Assembly (NCBI GenBank): GCA_032716605.1
Contig: CM064505.1
Span: forward strand, 50,416,211-50,480,210
DNA: 64,000 nucleotides
Direction of reading: 5' to 3'
Origin: Paralithodes platypus
Taxonomy: Eukaryota; Arthropoda; Malacostraca; Decapoda; Lithodidae
Every line of letters begins with the position of its first letter. The stretch's first letter is position 1. The translations under genes and the position numbers were made by a program. The notes beneath the pieces were generated by a model that was given only the letters and a program-made list of their open reading frames with translations, was not told the DNA's origin and did no database searches. Positions 41,001 to 50,197 of the stretch are shown piece after piece.

Positions 41001-41193
41001 TGGTCGTTATCACTTCTTGAATAGACATACCCTACCGAAAATTCCGAATTTTTTTAAAATGTCAAATTTGGGGACAGGAATGCCTAAATGTCAACAAAAT
41101 GCATATAGTAATTGTCACATTTAATACAAGTCCTGTAAATACACACTAAGCATGCCATGGGCTTGTACATACTATTATGGCAAATTACTACTC
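41001..41193 (-). other. 3' untranslated region of the PIN-nuclease gene
   Basis: This AT-rich stretch lies between the stop codon at 41194 and the terminal repeat. On the - strand there are A/T-rich runs but no unambiguous AATAAA. Nothing else is seen. Confidence 0.4.
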
Positions 41194-44100
41194 CTAAATA
41201 TCATCTACGTCAGACTCGGAATCTGACTGTTGTGCCACCGGCTCTTCTTCAATAGCCTTGTTCTGACATGTCTGTAACCTGCACATGTCCGTGCATTTTA
41301 GACCATTGCTGAGGCAAGTACACTTAGGGAGTTCGCATGACCGCACACACTTGCAAGACAGTAGCTGCATAACAGCATCTGGTGCTGGTGAGCCTCGCAT
41401 CCAGTTGACGGCAAGCTTACCGTCCTCATCTGTCATCCAACCGCAGTCTGTTGGGTTCGCAACAAATGGCTGGCTCTGAAGACTTCTCCTCCAGATCGCA
41501 GCCTGGTAGTTTGCACGCAGTGCATGCATGAAGAGGCAGTCCTCACAAGGAGGGAGTTGACTTGACTCTACCTCTCCACGTCTTGCACAGAACAGCTCAT
41601 ACCGAAGCTTGTTTACCTTAGTTGTGTGGGTAGATGGTAGGTACATGTGGCAGGTGATTTCCTGTAGCTTCTCAAAGAGTTCAGGAGACACTTCCCATGA
41701 GCGTCCAAGTTCGTGAAAAGCATGCTGGTATGTCTTGTCCATCTTCACCTGCTTGAGTGTCGTCATCTTCCCTCGGCCAGCGAATGCACTGACGGTATCA
41801 CAGCCTGTAAAGGCATGCATACCAATCAATGAATCACACACGCTGCCTCCCAGTGTGCGGCTCAGTGTGGTGATATCCAGGAATCTTGTCCGGTTCTTCG
41901 TCCCGCACTTCTGGAACAGATGGGATGGGATCTTGTGGCACATGCCAAGACACAACACCATGACGTCTGTATCTTCTGCAGTGATGATGACAGACTTGTT
42001 CCCAGATTCTGCTGCATGAAGTGCATGGAGAAGAAGGCGTGTGTCTGCTTCTTCTTGAGTTGACTTAAGCTCAGGAGCCTCTTCCCACTGCTCTTTGGTG
42101 ATCTTGAAGCAGCGCTGCTCACATGTGACATACAGCTCCTTGTCCTTGAGCTTCTCCCTGTGCTGTGGTGCCTTCCATTCTTCTACCAAGAACTTGATAA
42201 GACTTGCCTTGTTGGAGGAACTACCGAGTAACTTTCTCCACTGCTGGATGTTGTGCCCAGGTTGAATGTTCTTGAAATGAATTCCTGTGCCTGCACTTCT
42301 TTTGGCTCGTTCTGCATCCTTGATGGATGTCTCCTTGTAGATATCAAACACAACATCAATGCGCCTGCTCTTAGCACCTTCATGAACAGCGTGACTCAGT
42401 GCTGTACCTGCAAGCTGTGAAAAAGTTTTGTCGTTTCCCTTCAGTTTGTGGACCAGGCTCATCCCATCAATTATGGTAGCAGAGGGCTCGGGTATCACTT
42501 CTGCAGGAGAAACATTCCTCTCTAACTCCTTTGCGAGGGCAGCCTTGTTGGTCTTGCGGAGAGACCCATCACCGCTGGCAAGTGCCCAAGGCAAAGGCCC
42601 CAGGGGATGAGCCAAGACATCACTCATTTTGAGCTTTCTGTTCTCGGCAACAAGGATCATCTGGCCAAATAGGTTCCTGTCAGCCTTTAAGATAACCTCC
42701 TTGGCATGGTCTTGTGAGCGTGGCTTCATTCTGATGTTAGTGAACGTTCTCAGTTTCGTCTTCGTCATCGTGTCATGAAACTGTATAGTTGGCGTATCGA
42801 TCTCCAGGCGCTCTTCCTTGAAGGCTTGATATGCATCCTCTCCTATTCTGTAGGCCCCTAGAAGGTCTTTGACAACTTCTGGTGGTGCCATAGTCGCAGT
42901 TGACAAACTGACAAGATCTTCTTGCTCTGCGTTGAAGGGGTTCAACCAGCTGGTCTCCATCAGTTGAACTAAAGATTGGACATCGGCCTCATCTCTTCTA
43001 ATCCTGGGCATCTGTAGGTCTGGGTGGCTGAAGTCAGTATACTTTTGGCCTACTACCATAGTCCTGAGCTGCCTTAAGTACCTGCTGCGATACTCCGATG
43101 TCAGGTAGTACCTGGCGACAGCTCCGCCTTTCAGGCTGAAGCCTTTTGTGCCCCCTGGTGTCTGGGTGTCTTTGTTGATCGTCTCTTCGATTGTCTGGTC
43201 CACAGGGATCCGTCCAAAGGGATTCTTGCTACCGATCTGGACCGAAAAGCCACCTTGCATGAAGTGTTCATGGACCTCTGGGTGTTCAATGGGCAGTCGA
43301 GACATCAAGGCATAGTAGTAGGTTAGGAACCGGGCATAGTTCACTTTGTCATAGGCAAAACACCACGGTATCATCTGTCGGATTGCTCCTAGGTGGAGCA
43401 TCCAGTTGCCTTCTCTGGAGGCTCGAATTAAGTCCAGCATGATCTCAACCATGTCCAGGTATGACATCCAGAATGCTGAGAGGTTGTGTTCATCTCTGAG
43501 GGTCTCAAGATAAACTTGGAAAAGCTTCATGATATGTGTGCATGATTCACTCTCCATCAGCTCTTGAAAGAGTCCCTGAGACACATTGCTGTGAAAGCTG
43601 TTGATGTCCTTCAGTGTTTCATCTAGATGGTGTATGTCCCTTGAATGGTTTTCTTCTAGCCATGAAAGGAAGCCTTTCCATGCAAGCCTCATCAGTGCTT
43701 CATACACGAGCTTGTGTAGTCTCACTGCTCTGTTGTACCTCTTGCCGTTCATCACTCCTGACACTGATCCTTCTGCGATGATACCTGATTCCACACACAG
43801 ATCTCTAAGACCTGCATCTTGAAACCTCTTTCCTATGGTGGAGATGAGATTACAGATTGTGTGGAAGACGCCCATCCTGATGATAATGTTCTTGAACTTC
43901 TCTTGTTTCCAGATAACTTCGGCAGCTTTGGCATAGAGTGCTTGATCAAACACGCACACAATCTTGTTAAGCTGTAAGGACTGCATGATAGCATGCGTTT
44001 GTTCCAAGATTTCATTAACGGTGGACATTTCTGTTGCGGGAGCATTGATAGTGGGCAGGTAGCTTACAGTGTCCTGAACCACTGCAATGTCTCTGCGCAT

Positions 44101-45831
44101 TTTGATGTTGAACCCAGTCCAACTGCTGATGGACTGGTCCTCATGGTCTGACATTCGAGTAAGAAGCCAGATATGGTTCTTTGTCTTTGAATCCTGGACT
44201 TCCTTGGTAGTGTCGACATACGCAGTCTCAATCCTAGGTGGCCCTGCCCGCCGCCCAACATTGTATATTGGCAGCATTGATGATGTCTGAGTGATGCTTC
44301 TTATCTTGGACTTGGTAATCTCTGGCAGGACTTTCTCTGGCACAGAGCCTGCAACCTTGGACTGGACAGCAATGCCATTGACTCTATGAGAAGTACCTGC
44401 TCCACTTAGGGTCTCTTCAAGTCGGTCAATGTTATCCCAGGCCAGGGTTGTGAACACACCAGGGTAGATGTTTGCTGGCAGTGGAATGTCATCCTTTGAG
44501 CATTCCAGCTTCTGGATACAAAGGGCTGTATCGATCTCCTCAAACATTGAGTAAGACACACAGTGACCAAGACGATTCAGAGTTCGGATCAGTTCTGTGT
44601 TTCCTGTCAAAGACTTTACAGCATTGGTCAGCAGTACGTGCTTGGGTGGTTTTGTCTTGCCACTGGTAACAGCAAAGACCAAGTCACTGCCAAAGGAAGT
44701 GGCAAGACGTTGAGCTCTTTCAGAGGGAGTTTCACACTCACACTCTCCTGTCAGCAGGGTGTGCAGGAATTGAGTGACTGCTGCAGGAATGACATTCTGA
44801 TCTGTATCGGGAGGCCATGGCTGACTCACATCTTGTTTATTGATCTCATTCCTCAGCTGCATTCCTGCTTTGGTTAAGACATCTTCAGAGTTAGCTGCTC
44901 TTGCTTCTTGCAGGTCTTTTGCCATTTTGTGTGCTTGCCGGGCAAGGTCGTCCATTGAGAGGCTGCGTGGATAGATTAGAAGCTTTCCTTTCTCATCTGG
45001 GACAAAGCGTAGTGATTCTCCAAACTCGGTTTCAATCTTTCGGCGAACATGTTTCTTTGTCGCTGGTTTCAGTTGGATAATACCACGGGACATCATGGAT
45101 CTCTCAAGCCTAGATGTGAGGTTTGTCATAGGCAGTACCTCTGGGTTGGGGAATAATTTGGTCCTTATATACAAGCAGAGTTCCTCGAGGGCTTCTGTCT
45201 CAACCTCTTCGTAGCGTGCTTCCTCGCTTTCTTCCTGATTTTCACCTGCACCCGACCTGGCGGCCGCTGGGAAATCATCTTTTGTGAAGAGTTTGTAGCA
45301 CGACTTGTGGTAGTGACCCTCTGCAGCAACAAGGTCTCTGCTAACTAAACCAAGGATTCTCTGGTTGAGTTTCCTTATTGCTGCTCTGCGAATCTTCTCA
45401 TCTGCTCGTAGCTCAACACACTGTATGAGTGGCTCCCTTGTCTTTGTTGTTTTTATGTACTTGCTTGACTTCTCGCAGAAGATACATACTTTGGCATACA
45501 CCCTGCTAGTACTAGGGGCATCCCTTGATGCCCTCCTCCTGGGGTCGACGCTTGCTGATTCTATCTTGACACCCTTGGCAAGGATAGAATCCAGTGACTT
45601 CTTCATTGTAAAGAGACTACGACATTTACGGTGATAATGTATGTGTGGTATTCCTCCTTCTTCAAGGCCCTTGGCTGCTTCCAGGACTGGATCATGCTGC
45701 CTGATTTCTGCAGCCCTGAGCAATGTGTTCCAGGAGTCCAAATCCTGTGGTGACACCAGAGCATCGCTGTCATCATCAGAGCAGTGGATGATACAGTCGA
45801 TCCGTGCTCTCTTCCTCGCAGATGGTTCCAT
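41194..45831 (-). CDS. Large zinc-module/PIN-like nuclease protein, ~1545 aa, candidate transposase
   Basis: The start is taken at ATG 45831 (MEPSARKRARIDC). Upstream in-frame codons to 45900 run through a splice-acceptor-like TTTTTTGCAG|G. Counting from 45900, the N-terminus has two related modules: CIIHC...HYHRKC (about 35-92) and CIFC...GHYHKSC (about 145-210). Central landmarks are TLAWDNIDRLEETLSG (about 487) and VCVFDQALYAKAAEV (about 650), of unknown fold. From about 1140: TIIDGMSLVHKL, VVFDIY, EEADTRLLLHAL (about 1285), AEDTDVMVLCLG (about 1313) and FTGCDTVSAFAGRGK (about 1370). These match in order the acidic residues and GCD loop of FEN1/XPG/asteroid PIN-like nucleases. A Cys-rich tail (CKCVRSC..CTC..CTDMC) closes it. 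Similar uncharacterised proteins are multi-copy in many invertebrate genomes. The transposase role is inference. Confidence 0.8.
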   Translation of the reverse strand: MEPSARKRARIDCIIHCSDDDSDALVSPQDLDSWNTLLRAAEIRQHDPVLEAAKGLEEGGIPHIHYHRKCRSLFTMKKSLDSILAKGVKIESASVDPRRRASRDAPSTSRVYAKVCIFCEKSSKYIKTTKTREPLIQCVELRADEKIRRAAIRKLNQRILGLVSRDLVAAEGHYHKSCYKLFTKDDFPAAARSGAGENQEESEEARYEEVETEALEELCLYIRTKLFPNPEVLPMTNLTSRLERSMMSRGIIQLKPATKKHVRRKIETEFGESLRFVPDEKGKLLIYPRSLSMDDLARQAHKMAKDLQEARAANSEDVLTKAGMQLRNEINKQDVSQPWPPDTDQNVIPAAVTQFLHTLLTGECECETPSERAQRLATSFGSDLVFAVTSGKTKPPKHVLLTNAVKSLTGNTELIRTLNRLGHCVSYSMFEEIDTALCIQKLECSKDDIPLPANIYPGVFTTLAWDNIDRLEETLSGAGTSHRVNGIAVQSKVAGSVPEKVLPEITKSKIRSITQTSSMLPIYNVGRRAGPPRIETAYVDTTKEVQDSKTKNHIWLLTRMSDHEDQSISSWTGFNIKMRRDIAVVQDTVSYLPTINAPATEMSTVNEILEQTHAIMQSLQLNKIVCVFDQALYAKAAEVIWKQEKFKNIIIRMGVFHTICNLISTIGKRFQDAGLRDLCVESGIIAEGSVSGVMNGKRYNRAVRLHKLVYEALMRLAWKGFLSWLEENHSRDIHHLDETLKDINSFHSNVSQGLFQELMESESCTHIMKLFQVYLETLRDEHNLSAFWMSYLDMVEIMLDLIRASREGNWMLHLGAIRQMIPWCFAYDKVNYARFLTYYYALMSRLPIEHPEVHEHFMQGGFSVQIGSKNPFGRIPVDQTIEETINKDTQTPGGTKGFSLKGGAVARYYLTSEYRSRYLRQLRTMVVGQKYTDFSHPDLQMPRIRRDEADVQSLVQLMETSWLNPFNAEQEDLVSLSTATMAPPEVVKDLLGAYRIGEDAYQAFKEERLEIDTPTIQFHDTMTKTKLRTFTNIRMKPRSQDHAKEVILKADRNLFGQMILVAENRKLKMSDVLAHPLGPLPWALASGDGSLRKTNKAALAKELERNVSPAEVIPEPSATIIDGMSLVHKLKGNDKTFSQLAGTALSHAVHEGAKSRRIDVVFDIYKETSIKDAERAKRSAGTGIHFKNIQPGHNIQQWRKLLGSSSNKASLIKFLVEEWKAPQHREKLKDKELYVTCEQRCFKITKEQWEEAPELKSTQEEADTRLLLHALHAAESGNKSVIITAEDTDVMVLCLGMCHKIPSHLFQKCGTKNRTRFLDITTLSRTLGGSVCDSLIGMHAFTGCDTVSAFAGRGKMTTLKQVKMDKTYQHAFHELGRSWEVSPELFEKLQEITCHMYLPSTHTTKVNKLRYELFCARRGEVESSQLPPCEDCLFMHALRANYQAAIWRRSLQSQPFVANPTDCGWMTDEDGKLAVNWMRGSPAPDAVMQLLSCKCVRSCELPKCTCLSNGLKCTDMCRLQTCQNKAIEEEPVAQQSDSESDVDDI

Positions 45832-45959
45832 CCTGCCGTCAAACAGTCGACACACACCTGCAAAAAATATCACCATTAAACCATGAACAAACAAACACAT
45901 TACATGGAAACCACTCTACATATGTTTGCTCCTTCCAATAATAAATTATCCCCAAAATA

Positions 45960-46330
45960 TAACAAAAAATCCCCAAATATGAAATAAACCCCTAAATATG
46001 GAGAAACTTGAAATACACATCGGAATAATTCTTGTAGAGAATCAAATAAGCTACAAGAGCTGTTAGAATATATTTTTCAATGTTCCCCATATTTAAGGAT
46101 TTATTCTAGATTTAGAGGAAAATACCCAAAATATAGAGTATATTCCGAAATATGAGGAAATTTGAAAAATACCTAGGAACAACTCTGGTAGAGAATATAA
46201 TTCTACATAGGTGTTCAAAGTTTCGCGATGATTGTGTGATGGATTTTAAAGAAAATGAGGAAAACGCCGAGCGTCACGCTAAAAATCTTTATTTTTGGGT
46301 AGCGCCCCTATTGCATCAAAAAAATTAGAC
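45960..46330 (-). promoter_or_regulatory. Upstream region of the PIN-nuclease gene with diverged internal repeat
   Basis: Two related blocks (about 45985-46060 and 46145-46210) share AAATATG-GA-AAA-TTGAAA, then CGGAATAATTCTTGTAGAGAAT-type sequence. This gives a diverged direct repeat of about 160 bp period between the gene start and the right terminal repeat. It could hold promoter or protein-binding sites; no specific signal is proven. Confidence 0.4.
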
Positions 46331-46453
46331 TAAGCTACCAGTGCGAGAAGGCTATCATATCTTAATGTACTTACAGTCACTCTATAAACATTTTAGTACC
46401 ATTCGTGTTTAGTCACCCCAGGTGGTACCGATATCTGGCCTGGCTCATGGACT
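46331..46453 (-). repeat. Right terminal inverted repeat of the PIN-nuclease element
   Basis: Read on -, it begins AGTCCATGAGCCAGGCCAGA, then ATATCGGTACCACCTGGGG, TGACTAA, GATATGATAGCC and GGTAGCTTA. The spacing between the first two blocks is about 10 bases shorter than on the left. Confidence 0.8.
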
Positions 46454-46595
46454 AAAATACCATACAAAGGCCTAACTTTTCTAGCCTAAATAGCCCTAAC
46501 TTTTTCAAAATAAACCTAGGTTATATCCTAGGCTAGGCTAAACAAAAATATTCACACCACCATATAGGCTAGCCTATTATTTTTGGTTTAGACTA

Positions 46596-47391
46596 TGTAT
46601 CGTATAAATACGATAGAATATGACTTGTGATCTCGTATGTCTCTGTGACGTCACGATCTCTCCTACAGCACGACGTAGGACGAGTAGATCGTATATTATA
46701 AGATTGTAAATAAGTTAAGTTATAAAAGGCCTAATATGCTATTAAGCAATATTGCCATGGTCTTATGTAGTATATATGAATTTATCGTATATATTAATAT
46801 AATTTATCGTATAGAGCAACCTAAATGCGGTACGATAATTTGGGCTCCTGGCGGTTTGTCAAGGCAGCAAGGTGTGCTTTTGATGTACGTCAGAGCCTTC
46901 ACGAACACCAACCAGGTAACGTCTAATTTTCCGCCCTCAGTTGATCGTGCTTTTGTGCCTCTAATCACAATACACATACAGCAATACACACAACTACACC
47001 ATCACGACGCTCTCATCGACATCATGACTGACTGATAGATAAGCATAAATTATAATAATCATGTCCATTCCCATGTAATCATTTATTCTTTCTTTATCTT
47101 GACTCGTGTCTTGGGACCGAAGTCTCGTTCCCCATTGTCCACCACCATATTGGGTAAAACGTTCTCCCTTGCCTCATTGCCACGTGGAACTATTGGGGGA
47201 GTTAATTCCTGGCTAATATTAACCCTTATAACCTTACCCTATATATACATTTATTATGTGAGACCTTTGGATATAAATTAGCTTGTTTCAGATTGAATTC
47301 AATTTAGATATAGAGTAGTTTTTATTTAGATTGATTTTATTTTATTCATTATAGCTTAGTAATATTTAACTTCCATTGATAGTTTACCACA
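46596..47391 (+). repeat. BEL/Pao 5' LTR, 796 bp
   Basis: It starts TGTATCGTATAAATACG and ends TAGTTTACCACA immediately before a TTGGTGCCCAGACCC primer-binding site. Its start coincides with the point where the element B match stops. It contains a CGTATATTATAAG/TATAAAAGG (46700-46730) TATA-like promoter element. No second LTR is present to confirm the ends. Confidence 0.75.
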
Positions 47392-47781
47392 TTGGTGCCC
47401 AGACCCGGGAATTAGCTACCAGTAAGGGATTTTAAGGCAATGAACAAGGGGACATATAACAGGATGCAGGAACAACTCTATGATAAACTGGCAAGGCTAG
47501 CCAAGCGATGGTTAGAGCCGGAATGCAGGGTTGTATCATTGCGCCTGCCTAAGTCCTGCATCCCACCCATCATCTTTTCCGTTTCAGACTTCCTGTGACA
47601 TATGACCTGACCTAACATTTTTTTTCTTGTTCAATATGATTCATTAGTAGGTATTGCTATTTACTATTATTTCTCCATAACATAGAAGTCCGCCGGTTGG
47701 CGTCTCTTAGTTAGACTATTATTTGGCCGTTGTTTTTGTAACGTAACATTTAGATACATAGCCTATAGGCTCACATGCAAA
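47392..47781 (+). other. BEL/Pao leader with primer-binding site
   Basis: TGGTGCCCAGACCCGGGA at 47393-47410 lies directly after the LTR and has the expected form of a tRNA primer-binding site. The rest of the leader up to the gag ATG (47782) has no clear feature. Confidence 0.6.
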
Positions 47782-48715
47782 ATGGATAAAAACGATAAAG
47801 AGACACCGTCTAGTGGGGTGCTGATCAAAGCCCCTAAAAATCAAAGGGCGGGACTTCGGGGAGTATTAAATAGGCTAATTGTGGACGTAAACACTTTCAT
47901 CACTACTGCTGAACTAGAGGAATTGGAGGCTAGATTAGAAAACGTCCAGGTTACCCACGGTCGTATTACGGCTCTGAGTGCGGTGATTGTGGCTGACATG
48001 ACAGAGGAGGAAGAGATAGTTACAGAGTGTGATAATCGCGCCCTCTATGACGAACCTGTCTTTAGAGCGAAGTACCTATTACAGCGTGCTGTCGCAAGTA
48101 AGAAGGGAGGCGATAATGAGGCCCATAGAAGGGCTGACCCAAAACATACTGTACACCTCCCAAAGCTCAATCTTCCTACATTTGGGGGCAAGTTAACCGA
48201 GTGGTTAGCTTTCTGGGACGTATTTCGATCTACGGTTCATGAATCCTCTTTGGATAATGTCCGCAAGTTTCACTATCTGAAAGGACAAATGGAAGGAGAG
48301 GCCTTACATTTAATAGAGGGTTTTGCAGTAGTGGGTGGTAGTTATCTTGAAGCGGTACACTTATTAGAGTCCACATACGGGGATAGAGAGCAGTTGAAGA
48401 TGGCCCATGTCGTTGCCTTGTTGGGGCTCGCAGAACCACAGTATAAGGTTGATGAGTTGACAAACTTCAGGGCAAATATGGAGTGCCATACTCGATCGCT
48501 AGACACCCTAGGGCTTACCACGCAGGAAATGATAGTTATTATCTTGCGTCAGAAGCTTCCTATGGCAATACTTGATAAGGTAAGATCATTTGAGCTGGGG
48601 GAGTTCAAAACTCAGTTCAGCAAGGAGATCAATAATCTACAGTTGAACAAAGGGAGAATGTATGTGTCGGGAGGGAGTGAGAATGTGGAGAAGAGGGGAA
48701 CAATAAGCATGACAG
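47782..48715 (+). pseudogene. BEL/Pao gag, N-terminal 311 aa
   Basis: MDKNDKETPSSG opens the frame. After a helical N-terminus, LPKLNLPTFGGKLTEWLAFWDVFRSTVHE and KFHYLKGQMEGEALHLIEGFAV are the classic DUF1759-type capsid region of Pao/BEL elements. It is followed by LRQKLPMAILDKVRSFE. The frame runs into the poly(T) of LINE-B copy 2 at 48716. The nucleocapsid part resumes at 49951. Confidence 0.88.
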
Positions 48716-49950
48716 TTTTTTTTTTTTTTTTTTTTTTTTTCTATGTGATTGAGGGAGGCAAAAGGCATAACTGCCTATAGCGAGTGCCTCCCCCATAGTT
48801 GAAAGAGTGACAGGGCCAAAATCAAGGGACGTTCGAGCCAAAATGCCTGGACACACGGAGTTTGAAGCAATTTAAGTCATAGGAAGAGGGAAAGACTGAT
48901 TCTGGGAGAGAGTTCCAGAGCTCAGCTGTTGAGTAGAAGAAAGTTTGAGAGTAACGTTTCACTCTTGGGTTGGAGAGTTGCACAGAGTAGGGGTGGGATT
49001 GAGTTGCAAGACGGGTACCACGTGCCCTACGTAAAGGAGGTGGTATGCACTGGGATAGCTCTGAGGAACACTGATTATTATAGTAGCGATAGAATAGCGA
49101 GAGAGATGCAACATTGCGGCGGAGAGAGAGAGATTGCAGAGAGTTGGTGAGTGGACGGGAGTTAATGATACGAAAGGCCTTCCTTTCAACTTTGTCTAGG
49201 AGAGCGGTGTGAGAGGAACCTCCCCACACATGTGAACAATACTCAATACAAGGGCGCACTATGCCCCTGTACAGAGCAAGAAGCTGTGCAGGGGAAAAGA
49301 ACCCCCTAAGGCGGTTGAGCACACCCAGCTTCTGGGAGGCTGCCTTAGCAAGACTGGTAATATGGTCCTTCCAAATGAGAGCAGAAGAAAAAGAGACACC
49401 AAGAATATTGAGAGAAGATGAAGGGTTGATTTTTGTATTGTTGAAGAATAAGGGATAGTCCGCTGGGAGATCCTGACGGGTAGATAGATGGAGAAATTGG
49501 GTTTTGGAAGCATTAAAGTTAACAAGGTTTTCTCTGCCCCAATTGGAAATAGTATTTAGATCAGAATTTAAGAGTTCTATGGCTTCATTACGTTTGTCGT
49601 TGAGGGATTGCTGGCTGGGGCGTTCTGAAAAACTAATGGAGTAGTGTAAGGTTGAGTCGTCTGCGTATGAATGGATGGGAATTAAGGTACAGTTAAGGAG
49701 ATCATTTATAAAAATTAGAAAGAGAATAGGAGATAGGACAGAGCCCTGAGGAACACCGGAGTTTATAGGGTGAGGAAGTGAACAATGGCCGTCCACAACC
49801 GCGGCTATGGAACGGCCGGAAAGGAAATTAGAGACAAAGGCACAGATGGAGGGATAGAAACCGAAGGAGGGTAGTTTAGAAATTAAAGATTTATGCCAGA
49901 CTCTATCGAAGGCTTTCGATATGTCTAGTGCAATAGAAAAAGTCTCACCG
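48716..49950 (-). mobile_element. LINE-B copy 2 (inverted), inserted in BEL gag
   Basis: Poly(T) at 48716-48740 marks its 3' end. It is near-identical to 21231-22470, including the 3' UTR block GAGGGAGGCAAAAGGCATAA. It is 5'-truncated at about 49950 in the middle of RT, shorter than copy 1. A clear target duplication was not seen. Confidence 0.85.
48822..49930 (-). pseudogene. LINE-B reverse transcriptase C-terminal half, copy 2
   Basis: The open frame at 48822-49796 includes INSGVPQGSVLSPILFLIFIND, SYADDSTLHYS (catalytic ADD), FLHLSTRQDLP and LNILGVSFSSALIWKDHI (thumb). It also has RGIVRPCIEYCSHVWGG and the tail FYSTAELWNSLPESVF. It is uninterrupted, unlike copy 1, and so shows the family's intact C-terminus. 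The catalytic first-Asp block lies upstream near 49915 and the fingers are missing. Confidence 0.85.
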
Positions 49951-49951
49951 A

Positions 49952-50197
49952 GTGGGGACTAAAGTAAAGAAAGAGGGTGTGTATAAGAAACCTGCTCAGA
50001 TTCTATGTAAGCTATGTAACAACAAACATAAATGGAGTTTCTGCATAAAATACCCGACAAATGAGACAAAACTAGCACAGGCGAAAAGATTGAAGCTATG
50101 TGTAGGTTGTCTAAGTGGGGAACATGGTAAGCAGGGACAATGTACTGCTACATAATTAAGGCCCTGTCGGCACTGCAAAGGACATCACTTTGATAAG
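49952..50197 (+). pseudogene. BEL/Pao gag, zinc-knuckle (nucleocapsid) part
   Basis: After LINE-B the frame reads CKLCNNKHKWSFCIKYP and LKLCVGCLSGEHGKQGQC, then, past an in-frame TAA at 50153, CRHCKGHHFDKLC. These are the Cys/His clusters typical of BEL gag (CxxC...C and CxxCxxxHHxxLC). The same frame continues into the protease. Confidence 0.8.

Larger units (their letters stand above)
40867..46453 (-). mobile_element. PIN-nuclease TIR element, 5587 bp (unclassified DNA transposon)
   Basis: It inserted into element B copy 2. Copy 1 shows the empty site (CCAAAATACCAT), and here AAAAT is duplicated (40862-40866, 46454-46458). Both ends begin AGTCCATGAGCCA. After a short indel they share GATATCGGTACCACC and GTGACTAA, and further in GATATGATAGCC with GGTAGCTTA, giving imperfect terminal inverted repeats of about 125-135 bp. 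One gene (41194-45831, -) fills most of the interior and is intact. A complete TIR pair, a target duplication and a single large intact gene indicate a self-contained mobile element. It matches no superfamily I can name. Confidence 0.8.

Noticed and set aside
43601..45886. Several + strand and alternative - frames within the PIN-nuclease gene
   Set aside because: Shadows of the single long - strand frame; none has a domain.
40867..46453. Assignment of the PIN element to KDZ, Kolobok, Transib or Ginger superfamilies
   Set aside because: No matching catalytic motifs (KDZ CxC and its conserved blocks, Transib core), TTAA duplication or integrase-like DDE was recognised. Only the 5-bp TSD overlaps with Transib.
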